Positions 34,979 through 44,589 of a DNA stretch of 64,000 bases are shown piece by piece. The notes below the pieces were generated by a model. That model saw only the letters and a list, made by a program, of their open reading frames with translations. It had not been told where the DNA came from and did not search any database. The position numbers were made by a program, and so were the translations under genes. The DNA lies in contig JAHBSI010000001.1 of NCBI GenBank assembly GCA_019639195.1, forward strand, positions 1,178,001 through 1,242,000. Direction: 5' to 3'. The stretch is from Acidobacteriota bacterium. GTDB taxonomy: Bacteria; Acidobacteriota; Blastocatellia; Pyrinomonadales; Pyrinomonadaceae. How positions within the stretch are numbered: the stretch's first letter is position 1; every line of letters starts with the position of its first letter.

Positions 34979-36367
34979 GTGATCGAGGACTTTTTCGACA
35001 AATTTCACGAGGAATGCGGCATCTTTGGCGTTTTTGGCCATGAAGAGGCGGCGACCTTGACGCAGCTCGGGCTTTTTGCCCTGCAGCATCGGGGGCAGGA
35101 AGCCTGCGGCATCGTCTCGACCGACGGAGCCGATTTTTTCGAGCATCGTGCGAACGGCCTCGTCGCAGACGTGCTTAATCCGCACGCCCTCGAAAAGCTC
35201 CACGGAAATGCCGCCATCGGCCATACGCGTTATTCCACCGCCGGCAAGAACACGATCAAGGAAGTGCAGCCATTCTCGGTCACATGCCAGCACGGCAAGA
35301 TCGCCGTCTGCCACAACGGGAACTTGCCTTTTGCGGACGCACGCCGCAGGGAACTTGAACGCGAAGGTGCGATCTTCTCGTCGACATCCGATACGGAAAC
35401 TATCCTGCACGGCATCGCCCGTGCTTCGGGAGCGACCGCTCTTGACGCGATCCGAGAGGTCATACGGGAGACCGAAGGTGCCTTTTCGCTTTTGTTTTTA
35501 ACGCCGGAAGCAATGATCGCCGTTCGGGACCCTCGGGGTTTTCGCCCGCTTGTGCTTGGCAAATATCAGGATGCCTGGTGCGTTGCCTCCGAAACATGTG
35601 CATTCGACCTCATCGACGCCGAATACAAACGCGAGATCGCACCCGGCGAGATGCTCGTCGTAACAAAGGACGGCGTTGATTCGAGTTTTCCGTTCGAAGA
35701 GAAGAAGCACGCGGTCTGCACCTTCGAACACGTATATTTTTCGCGGCCGGATTCGATCATCTTCGGAAAGTCGGTCAACGAATCACGGCACAAAATGGGC
35801 AAGCAGCTCGCCGTCGAACACGCGGTCGAGGCGGATATCGTCGTTCCGGTGCCGGATTCGGGCGTGGCGGCCGCTATCGGATATTCGGCACAGTCCGGGA
35901 TCAATTATCGGCAGGCGATAATCCGAAATCACTACGTCGGGCGGACGTTCATCGAGCCTTCGCAATCGATACGCTCATTCGGCGTGCGTCTGAAACTGAA
36001 CCCGATAAAGGACCTTATCCAAGGCCGTCGCGTCGTTCTTGTCGATGATTCGATCGTGCGCGGAACGACCTCGAAGAAGATCGTGCAGATGGTTCGAGAT
36101 GCCGGTGCAAGCGAGGTGCATATGCGTATCTCGTGTCCGCCGACCGCACACTCATGCTATTACGGTGTTGATACGCCGCACCGCAAAGACCTGATCGCGT
36201 CGCGTATGAGCATAGAGGAAACTTGCGAATATATCGGCGCCGACACGCTCGGCTATCTCTCGCTCGAGGGAATGCTGAAAGCCGTCGGCATCGGCGAAGC
36301 GGATTCCTGCACCGCCTGCTGGACAGGCAAATACCCAACACTCATCGCAAACGGCCAGACGGCTTGA
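34979..36367 (+). CDS. purF: amidophosphoribosyltransferase, Fe-S type
   Basis: A 462-residue enzyme for the first committed step of purine synthesis (PRPP + glutamine to phosphoribosylamine). The start is GTG at 34979. The class II glutaminase nucleophile is C13 (EECGIFGV), so an N-terminal propeptide of 12 residues is expected to be removed. The PRPP loop is VVLVDDSIVRGTTSKK. A C-terminal CTAC pair plus cysteines in HAVCTFEH and RISCPPTAHSC match the 4Fe-4S ligands of the Bacillus-type enzyme. A terminator follows. Confidence 0.96.
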   Translation: MIEDFFDKFHEECGIFGVFGHEEAATLTQLGLFALQHRGQEACGIVSTDGADFFEHRANGLVADVLNPHALEKLHGNAAIGHTRYSTAGKNTIKEVQPFSVTCQHGKIAVCHNGNLPFADARRRELEREGAIFSSTSDTETILHGIARASGATALDAIREVIRETEGAFSLLFLTPEAMIAVRDPRGFRPLVLGKYQDAWCVASETCAFDLIDAEYKREIAPGEMLVVTKDGVDSSFPFEEKKHAVCTFEHVYFSRPDSIIFGKSVNESRHKMGKQLAVEHAVEADIVVPVPDSGVAAAIGYSAQSGINYRQAIIRNHYVGRTFIEPSQSIRSFGVRLKLNPIKDLIQGRRVVLVDDSIVRGTTSKKIVQMVRDAGASEVHMRISCPPTAHSCYYGVDTPHRKDLIASRMSIEETCEYIGADTLGYLSLEGMLKAVGIGEADSCTACWTGKYPTLIANGQTA

Positions 36368-36396
36368 AAAAAAGCAGCATTCCGAAAGAATTGGCT

Positions 36397-36424
36397 ACAG
36401 CCTGATCGTGTCGGCTGTTTTTAA
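36397..36424 (+). terminator. intrinsic terminator after purF
   Basis: ACAGCC (36397-36402) and GGCTGT (36413-36418) form a 6-bp stem with a 10-base loop, followed at once by five T and AATT. It lies 30 bases past the purF stop. Confidence 0.7.
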
Positions 36425-36567
36425 TTCACGCGCATTGTTGTCGTGATGTCGGAGCTTCGCATATCGATCGACGGCGTCCTACGGCAACGGAAGTCTTCCT
36501 TTTTTCATCAAAATTTCGTACACTTTCAGTCCCGGATGCGAATGAAGTGTCCGCGTTCTGCTCAATT

Positions 36568-36939
36568 GGGGGCGACAGGCTTCGACAGGGGCTTGTATAG
36601 ATCTTTGAATGCACGTCGGGCTTGAATGGTTAGCTCGTTAAAACAACTGTTCAAACACAAATGCTAATCAAGAATTAGCTCTTGCTGCCTAATTAAGTTT
36701 AGCTACAGCAATGTCTTACGGGAAGTTTGCTTGATGCGACCCGATAAGGCATAACTCAGTTCAAGCTAGGGCACGTCCACCGCCTGCGGACGTGTCTGAA
36801 ACGTTAGTCAGGCTGGTCTTTGGCAAGGTTCGTCCGCTTGCTTACTTGCCGAAGACGAGACACGAGCAAACGGACTAAACGTGTAGATTTCACTGGTCGC
36901 AACCTTTGGATGCGGGTTCGATTCCCGCCGCCTCCACCA
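36568..36939 (+). ncRNA. ssrA: tmRNA (SsrA), single-piece, tag ANQELALAA
   Basis: The transfer-messenger RNA that frees stalled ribosomes and tags the peptide for proteolysis. The 5' end GGGGGCG (36568-36574) pairs with CGCCTCC (36929-36935) to make the acceptor stem, followed by discriminator A and an encoded CCA (36937-36939). The T arm GCGGG-TTCGATT-CCCGC is at 36912-36928. The tag reading frame is 36663-36692: GCT resume codon, then Asn-Gln-Glu-Leu-Ala-Leu-Ala-Ala and TAA, ending in the usual LAA-type degron. The 372-base length is typical. No permutation or intron is seen. Confidence 0.97.
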
Positions 36940-36959
36940 ATCAAATTCCTAAGAAACCA

Positions 36960-37862
36960 CTATCTTTTGCTGCGCGGCACCTTCGCGTCGGTCAGGATCA
37001 CGAAGTCGCCGGCCTTTTCGAACTTCGACTTGTCGAAATTCTGAAAATCGTCCTCGTAACGCATCGTTACGACGATAACCTTTGCTTTCGGGCGATAACG
37101 CAAAAGGTGCTCGACGGTGCCGAGGCGATTCTCGCTGTGGAAAGCGCCGTTCAACTGGACGATCAGCGAATTCTTGTTCTGCTTCAGATATTTCGCCATC
37201 GAATCGGCCATCGTGGCGTCCCACAGCGACTGCGACGAGAGGATATTGTCGATCCCCATCGAGGCCTCGCCGCTTCCGCCCATTAGTGCCTTGAATTTTT
37301 TGGAATAGGCTTCTGACGCTTCGGCATAAGGCAGCGGCGCTAACCACGCCTTTGCTTCTTTTGAGAGCGGACCGAGCGAATTTCGCCCGTTTCGCGAGAC
37401 CATATTCACATAACGCCGCGGTGCATTCGCCGCAATGACGTCGAGCTTGTTCGTTTTTGCGAATTCGACGAGCGGCCGATAGTCCGTCTTGTAGTTGCCC
37501 CAGGGGCGGCTGTCGTCAAGGAATTTCTTCTCCGTGATAAGGCCCTGCAGGTATTCGTTCACGACGATCTGCTCATCGCGTTCGAACATTTCGAGCGACA
37601 AAGCGACCTTGCGTTCCTTGCCGTATCTCTCGAAGACCCGGCGAAAGATCTCGTTCTCGAGATAATGCCCGACCGCATCGTCGTGCTGTTCGCCGAGGAA
37701 AACGACATCGACCGCACCGGCCGCCTCGATTATCTTTTCGAGGCTCGACGGCGTTCCGTCCGCGTCAAAAACGCGGTAGTTCGCGTCGGTTATTCCAGTT
37801 TGTGAAAAGGCAAGCGTTGCTAAAAAAAGCGTCGCTGCGAGAGCAAGTATCGGTTTTCTCAT
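36960..37862 (-). CDS. exported ChaN-like protein (DUF399, haem-binding uptake type)
   Basis: A 300-residue protein with a signal peptide (about 1-20, LAFSQ) and a ChaN/Tiki-superfamily domain. Key motifs are VVFLGEQHDDAVGH (the conserved Gly-Glu-His segment), VALSLEMFERDEQ and VQLNGAFHSEN near the end. ChaN is a surface lipoprotein that binds paired haems in Campylobacter, and relatives share a metalloprotease-like fold. No lipobox cysteine is seen here, so it is probably periplasmic. It is convergent with ssrA (20 bases apart). Confidence 0.86.
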   Translation of the reverse strand: MRKPILALAATLFLATLAFSQTGITDANYRVFDADGTPSSLEKIIEAAGAVDVVFLGEQHDDAVGHYLENEIFRRVFERYGKERKVALSLEMFERDEQIVVNEYLQGLITEKKFLDDSRPWGNYKTDYRPLVEFAKTNKLDVIAANAPRRYVNMVSRNGRNSLGPLSKEAKAWLAPLPYAEASEAYSKKFKALMGGSGEASMGIDNILSSQSLWDATMADSMAKYLKQNKNSLIVQLNGAFHSENRLGTVEHLLRYRPKAKVIVVTMRYEDDFQNFDKSKFEKAGDFVILTDAKVPRSKR

Positions 37863-37884
37863 TTTGATCTTCTAAAAAAGCGTT

Positions 37885-38544
37885 CTAGTGGTCGGGTAAT
37901 GTCCGGTGCTGAGCCTGTTCATCGGCTTCCTTTCTTTCCTGCAAATGACGTGTCGTTTCGTCCGTCACGCTGAATGGCGTCGCGGCAAATCGAGTCGTGT
38001 TCGCAGGGCCGAGGTATTCGGGGTCATTGTTCGGAAGTTCGGCTGTCGAGCGAGGCTGGCTTTGCGGCTCGATCTCTTCCGTTGGCTTTGCGGCACCGCC
38101 GAAGAGCTTCGAAACATAGAGTCCATTGGCGATCAAAGCGACCCCTACGAGCAGCGGGATCACACCGACGACCCACAGTCGTTTGATGATCTCGGCCTCC
38201 GGGCCCGGAGCGCCGCCGCCAAGGATCACGCCCTGCATAAAAATATAGAGAAAGATCATCAGCCCGAGGCCGACGCTCGCGGTGATCGTCCCTGCTTTTA
38301 TCTCATTGCGGCGTTTTGAGTCCGGTGTAATGCCTTTGAGACGGTCAAGCTCCGCCTTGCGTTTGACGGCCTGTTCGCTCGACATCAGCATATCGGCGAC
38401 CCAGGTGTTCTTCCACGCAAATCCCTCGTCGCGTTCGGGCGTGGCGAGAGCTTGTTTCACGGCGCCGAGATTCGCTCCGCAGGCTTTGCAAAACCTCAGG
38501 CCGTCATCCTGTGTCGATCCGCATTTCGGGCAGAACATAGCCAT
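37885..38544 (-). CDS. zinc-ribbon membrane protein
   Basis: A 219-residue protein. The N-terminal zinc ribbon has CPKC-x12-CKAC (about residues 5-24), then a basic linker, two transmembrane helices (about 91-111 and 128-148) and a polar, Glu/Gln-rich C-terminal tail. Such zinc-ribbon/two-helix proteins are common and uncharacterised. It lies 22 bases upstream of the ChaN-like gene and is divergent from murI. Confidence 0.72.
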   Translation of the reverse strand: MAMFCPKCGSTQDDGLRFCKACGANLGAVKQALATPERDEGFAWKNTWVADMLMSSEQAVKRKAELDRLKGITPDSKRRNEIKAGTITASVGLGLMIFLYIFMQGVILGGGAPGPEAEIIKRLWVVGVIPLLVGVALIANGLYVSKLFGGAAKPTEEIEPQSQPRSTAELPNNDPEYLGPANTTRFAATPFSVTDETTRHLQERKEADEQAQHRTLPDH

Positions 38545-38661
38545 ATTATTGCACCAAAAAGTGAATTTACGAATATCGTCGGGTGTTTGTTCGCTCCGTT
38601 TGTCGCGGGCTCGCTTCGCGCCAAACGTGCGCTTTACGCTATATTCTTTCTTTTGCGTGAA

Positions 38662-39528
38662 ATGAACGATCAGGCGATTGGCATCTTTGATTCCGGGGTC
38701 GGCGGCCTAACGGTTTACCGTGCGTTGCACGAGCGTCTGCCGAACGAGCGTTTTGTTTATCTCGGCGACACTGCCCGAGTGCCATACGGTACGAAATCGC
38801 TCGCAACGGTCGAGCGTTATGCGCTCGAAAATTCAACATTCCTGGCGTCTTTGGGCATCAAGCTGTTGGTCGTTGCGTGCAACACGGCGTCGGCGCTCGC
38901 TTTGCCCGCGATCCGTGAAAAGGTTGGCATCGAGGTCGTCGGAGTTATCGGTCCGGGCGGGCGAAAGGCCGTCGAGATCGTACGCGAATTCGGACACGAT
39001 GCACGCATCGGCGTTATTGCGACCGAAGCGACCGTTGCGAGCAATGCTTATATCGACGCGATCCGGCGTGCGTCGGTCGAACCAAAGGTCTTGCAGGCCG
39101 CATGCCCGCTCTTTGTTCCGCTCGCCGAAGAGAATTGGATCGATCAGCCCGAAACTGCGAGCATTGCCGAGAAGTATCTCGCCGAGGTCAAGGAATTCGC
39201 ACCGCAGGCATTGGTGCTCGGATGCACGCATTATCCGATCCTGCGCAGCGTGATTCAGCGCACTGTCGGGCCGAATGTTAAACTAATTGATTCGGGCGAA
39301 GCGACTGCCGATGAGGTCGCGATAATACTCGCGAAGAACGGTATTGCGAGTGCGGCCGTGCCGGAAAAGGCCCGCGAGCTTTGCGATGACCTCGATCATT
39401 TTTATGTGACTGACGCCGCAGAAAGATTCTCGCGCGTTGCCGAAAGATTTTTGGGGGCTAGGCCGCAGCGGCTCGAAGCTATCGAAGTTTACGGCGTTGA
39501 TGAACTTGGGCAGAAACCCAAAGTGTAG
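38662..39528 (+). CDS. murI: glutamate racemase
   Basis: A 288-residue cofactor-independent racemase that makes D-glutamate for peptidoglycan. Both catalytic cysteines are present, C73 (ACNTASA) and C188 (LGCTHYP), with D10 in the FDSGVGG opening and H190. The start at 38662 gives the normal length. It heads the murI-rph-fabG-rhomboid-trmB run. Confidence 0.95.
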   Translation: MNDQAIGIFDSGVGGLTVYRALHERLPNERFVYLGDTARVPYGTKSLATVERYALENSTFLASLGIKLLVVACNTASALALPAIREKVGIEVVGVIGPGGRKAVEIVREFGHDARIGVIATEATVASNAYIDAIRRASVEPKVLQAACPLFVPLAEENWIDQPETASIAEKYLAEVKEFAPQALVLGCTHYPILRSVIQRTVGPNVKLIDSGEATADEVAIILAKNGIASAAVPEKARELCDDLDHFYVTDAAERFSRVAERFLGARPQRLEAIEVYGVDELGQKPKV

Positions 39529-39547
39529 TTCCGCCAGAAAGGTTTTT

Positions 39548-40267
39548 ATGAGTTTTACAAGACAAGACGGACGCAGTTTCGATGAGCTGCGTTCGGTCCG
39601 GATCACACCTAACATTTCTCCGTATGCGGAAGGCTCTGCGTTGATCGAGGCCGGCCGCACGAAGGTCATCTGCACTGCGTCGGTCGAAGACCGCGTGCCG
39701 CCGTTCTTGCGTAACAAGGGCACCGGCTGGGTCACTGCCGAATATGCGATGCTGCCGCGTGCGACAAATACGCGAACGCAGCGTGAAACTCTGCGTCCGA
39801 CGGGCCGCACACAGGAAATTCAACGTCTTATCGGCCGTTCGCTTCGTGCGGTCGTCGATATGAAACTGCTCGGCGAACGCCAGATCTTCCTCGATTGCGA
39901 TGTCATTCAAGCTGACGGCGGGACACGCTGTGCGTCGATCACGGGAGCTTATGTCGCTCTTGCTCTCGCCTGCAGAAAGCTTGTGCAGACAGGCGTTGTC
40001 CGCACGAATCCGATCTTGAGCGAGGTCGCGGCAGTAAGCGTCGGCGTCTGCGAAGAGACGACGATACTTGACCTCGCATACACGGAAGATTCGTCCGCCG
40101 AGGTCGATATGAATATCGTCTGCACGGGCGAAGGAAAATTCATCGAGATTCAAGGCACCGCCGAACGCGAGCCTTTTTCACGCGAACAGATGAACGAGAT
40201 GCTCGCTCTGGCAGAAAAGGGCATCAAGGAGCTTTTTGAGCAGCAGCGAAAGGCACTTGCCGGATAA
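39548..40267 (+). CDS. rph: ribonuclease PH
   Basis: A 239-residue phosphorolytic 3'-to-5' exoribonuclease that trims tRNA precursors and other RNAs. It has the single RNase PH core with DGRSFDELR at the N-terminus, the phosphate-binding arginine stretch [16 protein letters not shown], and [19 protein letters not shown]. The start (ATG 39548) is 19 bases after murI. Length is as in other bacteria. Confidence 0.95.
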   Translation: MSFTRQDGRSFDELRSVRITPNISPYAEGSALIEAGRTKVICTASVEDRVPPFLRNKGTGWVTAEYAMLPRATNTRTQRETLRPTGRTQEIQRLIGRSLRAVVDMKLLGERQIFLDCDVIQADGGTRCASITGAYVALALACRKLVQTGVVRTNPILSEVAAVSVGVCEETTILDLAYTEDSSAEVDMNIVCTGEGKFIEIQGTAEREPFSREQMNEMLALAEKGIKELFEQQRKALAG

Positions 40268-40270
40268 TTT

Positions 40271-41026
40271 ATGACCACAAAGATATTCGAAGGAAAATCC
40301 GCGATCGTTACGGGCGGCACACGCGGCATCGGCCGCGAGATCGTCCGCGAACTCGCAAAGGGCGGCGCAAATGTCGCGTTCAACTATTCAAAGAGTGCGG
40401 CCGAGGCCGACGCTCTCAAGGCCGAGCTTGAGGCCGCGGGAACTCGCGTTTTTGCGGCGCAATGCGACGTTGCGAATACAGAAGCTGCGGCAAATTTTGT
40501 CGCCGAGGTAAAAGAAGCGTTCGGCACGGTGGATCTCCTCGTCAATAACGCCGGCATCACGCGCGATCAGCTGATCCTTCGAATGAAGGAAGAGGATTGG
40601 GACGCCGTCATCGACACGAACCTAAAGGGCGCGTGGAATTTTTCAAAGGCGGTGCTGCGTCCGATGATGCGGAACGAGGACGGCGGCTCGATCCTGAATA
40701 TCTCTTCGATCTCGGGTGTCGTCGGCATGCTCGGGCAGTCGAACTATTCCGCTTCGAAGGCCGGAATGATCGGCCTTACGAAATCCCTCGCAAAAGAGAT
40801 CGCGAGCAAAAAGGTGACGGTGAATGCACTTGCCCTTGGGCTGATCGAAACCGATATGGCGAGCGAAATGAACGCCGACTATCGCGAGAAGATCCTTTCG
40901 ATGATACCGCTCGGGCGTCTTGGCCGCGTCGATGAGGCGGCCCAGATCGCGTGCTTTTTGCTCTCACCCGCGGCAACCTACATCACCGGCCAGGTGATAC
41001 AGGTTGACGGCGGCCTGGCGATGTAA
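40271..41026 (+). CDS. fabG: 3-oxoacyl-[acyl-carrier-protein] reductase
   Basis: A 251-residue short-chain dehydrogenase that reduces 3-oxoacyl-ACP in fatty acid elongation with NADPH. It has the TGGTRGIG cofactor loop, NNAG at 92-95, the catalytic triad S146-Y159-K163 and a C-terminal [12 protein letters not shown] typical of FabG. It starts 3 bases after rph. Because it is not next to other fab genes, an alternative role on another 3-oxoacyl substrate cannot be excluded. Confidence 0.88.
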   Translation: MTTKIFEGKSAIVTGGTRGIGREIVRELAKGGANVAFNYSKSAAEADALKAELEAAGTRVFAAQCDVANTEAAANFVAEVKEAFGTVDLLVNNAGITRDQLILRMKEEDWDAVIDTNLKGAWNFSKAVLRPMMRNEDGGSILNISSISGVVGMLGQSNYSASKAGMIGLTKSLAKEIASKKVTVNALALGLIETDMASEMNADYREKILSMIPLGRLGRVDEAAQIACFLLSPAATYITGQVIQVDGGLAM

Positions 41027-41034
41027 CAGCTCTA

Positions 41035-41781
41035 ATGTCACTAGACCGTATCGACGAGGAAGTAGGCCGCGAAGAGCCGGAGCATCAACACCAACCGCAG
41101 GAGCTCGCTTTTCGGCCGGGGCCGCCAATTTACGCGATCATTATCATCGCGTTGTACAGCTGCGTTTTCCTTGCAGAATTGGTTCGAGGCATCGAGCCGG
41201 CGATCGTCGCGGCGGGTTTTGATAAGCAGGCGTATCTGCAGCACGGCGAGCATTGGCGGCTCTTTACCGGCACGGCCCTTCACGCGGGCCTGCTCCACAT
41301 CGGGCTCAACAGCATTGCCTTCTACAGCTTCGCACGCCCATTCGAGGCTCTCGCAAACCGTGCACATCTTGCGATCGTTTTCCTGCTTTCGGCGGTCGGC
41401 GGCAGCATTCTGACGCTCGTCCTAAGCCCAGTCGGCATCTCGATCGGGGCTTCCGGCGGCATCGTCGGCATCATTGGCTTTCTCGCGGTCTATTCGTTCA
41501 AACGACGGCAGTTCATCGCGCCGGAATTTCGCCGGAACCTCATCATCAACATCGGCTTCATTCTGCTATACGGCCTTGTCCTAAGCGGAATGGTCGATAA
41601 TTACGCTCACATCGGCGGGCTGTTGACGGGCGCGGCCTATGCGCTCCTTGCGGTGCCCGGTGATCCGTACAAAGACCCGCGTGAAGTGCTGCCTCCGATC
41701 AAGGTCGCGGGATATCTTTCGCTTGCCGCTTATGGAGCCGTGTGCGGGCTTGCGATCCTCACGATCCTCCAGATCGTCTGA
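41035..41781 (+). CDS. rhomboid-family intramembrane serine protease
   Basis: A 248-residue protein with about seven hydrophobic segments after a charged, His/Gln-rich N-terminus (1-30). The catalytic dyad is S140 in GASGG (helix 4) and H192 in DNYAHIGG (helix 6), with HIGLNS before helix 2. Rhomboids cleave transmembrane helices inside the bilayer; the substrate is unknown. It sits 8 bases after fabG. Confidence 0.92.
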   Translation: MSLDRIDEEVGREEPEHQHQPQELAFRPGPPIYAIIIIALYSCVFLAELVRGIEPAIVAAGFDKQAYLQHGEHWRLFTGTALHAGLLHIGLNSIAFYSFARPFEALANRAHLAIVFLLSAVGGSILTLVLSPVGISIGASGGIVGIIGFLAVYSFKRRQFIAPEFRRNLIINIGFILLYGLVLSGMVDNYAHIGGLLTGAAYALLAVPGDPYKDPREVLPPIKVAGYLSLAAYGAVCGLAILTILQIV

Positions 41782-41784
41782 ACT

Positions 41785-42408
41785 ATGCCGCGCGTCCGAG
41801 TTCACCAACACGTAAATCCGCTTGCTCCGTTCTACCGGCAGACACCGCTGCCGATCGAGATCGAGACGGTCTTTGCCGATGCCGCCCGGCCGCTCTTTTT
41901 GGATATAGGCTGTGCGCGCGGGCGTTTTCTCCTAAAGATGGCGAGTGAGATGCCGGAATACAACTATCTTGGCGTCGAGATACGCGAGCCTCTTGTCGAG
42001 GAAGCGAATCGTCTCGCCGGAGAAGCCGGCCTTACGAACCTGCACTATTCGTTCTGCAATGCGATGCTATGGCTCGATCGCCTGATCGCAAAAATCCCCG
42101 ACGACGTTCTTTCGGTCGTAACGATACAGTTTCCGGATCCTTGGTTTAAGAAAAAACACGAGAAACGCCGAATGGTAAACCGTGAAATGGCCGACGCCAT
42201 CGCGGCAAAGCTGATCCCCGGGGGCAAGGTCCTCATCCAGACCGACATCGAATTCCTGGCAGACGAAATGTTCGAGATCTTTCGCTCGAACCCAAACTAC
42301 CGTGAGAACGCCATCGACTCAAACCCTTTCCCCGTGAAAACGGAACGTGAACTCGCTGTCGAGGGCAAAGACTTGCCCGTCTATCGCTGCGAATTCCTTC
42401 GTTTGTGA
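41785..42408 (+). CDS. trmB: tRNA (guanine-N7-)-methyltransferase
   Basis: A 207-residue enzyme that makes m7G46 in the variable loop of tRNAs using S-adenosylmethionine. It has the SAM-binding DIGCARGRFLL and the TrmB signature TIQFPDPWFKKKHEKRR. It is the last gene of the murI run (3-base gap from the rhomboid) and convergent with the CadC-like regulator 33 bases away. Confidence 0.95.
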   Translation: MPRVRVHQHVNPLAPFYRQTPLPIEIETVFADAARPLFLDIGCARGRFLLKMASEMPEYNYLGVEIREPLVEEANRLAGEAGLTNLHYSFCNAMLWLDRLIAKIPDDVLSVVTIQFPDPWFKKKHEKRRMVNREMADAIAAKLIPGGKVLIQTDIEFLADEMFEIFRSNPNYRENAIDSNPFPVKTERELAVEGKDLPVYRCEFLRL

Positions 42409-42441
42409 TCGTGCAGGGGAACGGATAGAGAGGCGTGGTGT

Positions 42442-44400
42442 TTATGGATCAAGCCCAATTCGGGTGCGAACTGTCGCCCAGCGAGGATCATTGTGCAGCG
42501 GAGCGAACAACGGCATCGCGGTTGTATACACCACGCCTCCGCCGCCGGTCTCGATGGCCAGATCCAGCTGCTCAAATGCCTTATCGTTTTCGCCCAGTTG
42601 AGAATAGACCCCGGCCAAAATCCACGGACTCTTTTCCCTTGACCAGATGTGCAGATACGCCTTCAAAAACCCTGTCTTGCCGCCATCCTTCAGGGCTTTC
42701 TTCAGGGAATTGTAGTCCTCTTCGGCGTACTTCTTCATCGCATTATCGTGCTCGACTGTCCTTAGCGTTTCGATAACGTCGTTATACCGTTCTGCGGTGA
42801 TGTAAATGCCGAGCAGATACCAATAGGTTCGTTTGAAGGCCCGATCGAGATCCCGGACCTCTTCCATACAAGTAACGGCGTCTTCATACCGTTGGGCGAA
42901 CCAAATGGCGTAGCATTTGTCCCCGCGAACGGCCGTGGAGAGCGGTTCGAGAGCGATAGCCCGGTCATACGCCGCGTAGCTCTCATCATAGCGGCCAGCG
43001 AGCGCCAGGTATTCGGCAAGCCAATGTTGGGCGTTAGCGTTGCTCGGTTCTAGTTCCAAAGCCTTGCGAAAGTTCGCTTCGGCGCTTTTCCATTGCGGGG
43101 CCTGGCCAAGGAAAAGGTCGCTCATCCCCATTGACGCGTAGGTATCGGCCAATGTCGGATCGAGCTCAAGAGCCTTTGCCAAATAGCCGTTCACGATCTC
43201 AAACCGTTCGCGGGGTGTCCGCGGGCAATATTTGCTTCCATACGACATCTGGCCATACACGTTTGCAAGGCCAACATACGGCAACGCGAATGCAGGGTCA
43301 ATATCGAGCGCCTCTTTGAAAAGCTCGACCGCCCGGTCGTAGAATCCCGTATCCGAAGCCTCTTCTCTGCGGTTCCAGTAATAATTTCCTTTCAGATATA
43401 GAAGATAGGCTTTGGGATCAGGCTGATATCGGGGCTTCGCTGCGGCCGCATTAGCCACGCGAAGGTTAAGTGCGACATCACGGGCGATCAGAGTCTGAAC
43501 CTGGGTCGGATTCTTATTCGCAAGGCGGTACTGTGTGGTCCAAATTACCGTACGCTCCGCCGTATCGGTCAGAGCGAGGTTCAGGAGGATATCATCATTT
43601 ACGTGTTCGAACTTACCGGTAACGATAGCTTTGACGCCGAGGCGCTTTGCGACCTCGTCGGTATTCGTCCCCTCACCCTTAAATTTGGCTGTGGACGAAC
43701 CGCTTATTACTCGAAGCTCCGACATCTGTGACAACGCATCCGTCAGAGCCTCGGTAAAACCATCGGCAAGATACTCTTCCTCAACATTTGCATATGCGAA
43801 TGGCAGAACCGCAACAGACTCAAAAGCCGGTTTCACCGTAGGAAAAAGTTGAGATGAGGCTGAATCGAGAGGATCGGGCGACAGCAGCTTGAAGCCCGCC
43901 CCGACCAGTAAAGCGACAGTGCATACGGCCGAGACGATCAAGATCTTGCGGCCGTGAAAAAAACGCCTCGGAGCCGAGACATTTTCGGCCGGCGGCATAC
44001 TCGGTAGCCCGGAGACAGGAGTTTCGAGTTGTGCGGCCTCCGAACTCGCTGCGGACACCGTCGGCAGTTCAACAGGCGTTATGTCGGCGACCGTCACCTC
44101 ACCGATGAACTTGTAACCCCGCCTCGGCACAGTTTCGATAAACCGCGGCCGCTTAGGGTCGTCGTTCAGGGCTTTTCTGAGAAAAGCCGCAGCTACAGAC
44201 AGGTTGTTTTCTTCGACAAATGACTCAGCCCAGACGGATTCAAAGAACTCTTCCTTCGTGACCGTTTCGCCGGCCCGTTGAACCAGCAGAAGCAGCACCT
44301 GGAACGCACGGTGGTTGAGCGGAAGCGTCTTTCCTGCCCGCGAGAGCATTTCTTCCTTCTCGTCCAGCTCGAAGTCGGCAAATTTGTAGATCGCAGGCAT
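42442..44400 (-). CDS. CadC-like membrane winged-helix regulator with TolB-like and TPR domains
   Basis: A 652-residue protein. It has an N-terminal OmpR/PhoB-type winged-helix DNA-binding domain (1-102; FRKALNDDPKRPRFIETVPRRGYKF is the recognition region), a linker, one transmembrane helix (152-173), a TolB/FlgO-like N-terminal domain outside the cytoplasm (about 190-320; VAVLPFA, FTEALTDALSQ) and six or more TPR repeats (about 330-620). CadC-type proteins sense on the periplasmic side and bind promoter DNA directly, without phosphorylation. It is divergent from the large repeat protein, whose promoter holds 11-bp direct repeats of the type such winged helices bind. Confidence 0.9.
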   Translation of the reverse strand: MPAIYKFADFELDEKEEMLSRAGKTLPLNHRAFQVLLLLVQRAGETVTKEEFFESVWAESFVEENNLSVAAAFLRKALNDDPKRPRFIETVPRRGYKFIGEVTVADITPVELPTVSAASSEAAQLETPVSGLPSMPPAENVSAPRRFFHGRKILIVSAVCTVALLVGAGFKLLSPDPLDSASSQLFPTVKPAFESVAVLPFAYANVEEEYLADGFTEALTDALSQMSELRVISGSSTAKFKGEGTNTDEVAKRLGVKAIVTGKFEHVNDDILLNLALTDTAERTVIWTTQYRLANKNPTQVQTLIARDVALNLRVANAAAAKPRYQPDPKAYLLYLKGNYYWNRREEASDTGFYDRAVELFKEALDIDPAFALPYVGLANVYGQMSYGSKYCPRTPRERFEIVNGYLAKALELDPTLADTYASMGMSDLFLGQAPQWKSAEANFRKALELEPSNANAQHWLAEYLALAGRYDESYAAYDRAIALEPLSTAVRGDKCYAIWFAQRYEDAVTCMEEVRDLDRAFKRTYWYLLGIYITAERYNDVIETLRTVEHDNAMKKYAEEDYNSLKKALKDGGKTGFLKAYLHIWSREKSPWILAGVYSQLGENDKAFEQLDLAIETGGGGVVYTTAMPLFAPLHNDPRWATVRTRIGLDP

Positions 44401-44485
44401 AGGAGATCAGAGGCTTACAAAAACCACGTAACGGACCGCACCAAATTTCCCCCGGGATTGCCACATTTTAGCTAACGACCCGCGT

Positions 44486-44540
44486 ATTAGCAAGATTTCG
44501 CAAGAATTAGGAACTATTTAGGAACTCTTTAAGGACTTTC
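44486..44540 (+). promoter_or_regulatory. tandem 11-bp direct repeats between regulator and repeat-protein genes
   Basis: Three adjacent 11-mers, TAGGAACTATT (44508-44518), TAGGAACTCTT (44519-44529) and TAAGGACTTTC (44530-44540), stand in perfect register. They are preceded by two GCAAGA copies 10 bases apart (44490-44495 and 44500-44505). A spacing near one helical turn is the arrangement bound by OmpR/PhoB-type winged helices. The adjacent regulator has that domain, so this is a good operator candidate. Confidence 0.6.
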
Positions 44541-44589
44541 AACACTCATCCAAATAAGATTTCCACATTCTGTCGCAACCCGAGGCTTC

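Noticed and set aside
36443..36900. Short open frames in the purF-ssrA interval
   Set aside because: They lie in the terminator, promoter and tmRNA sequence and show no coding character.
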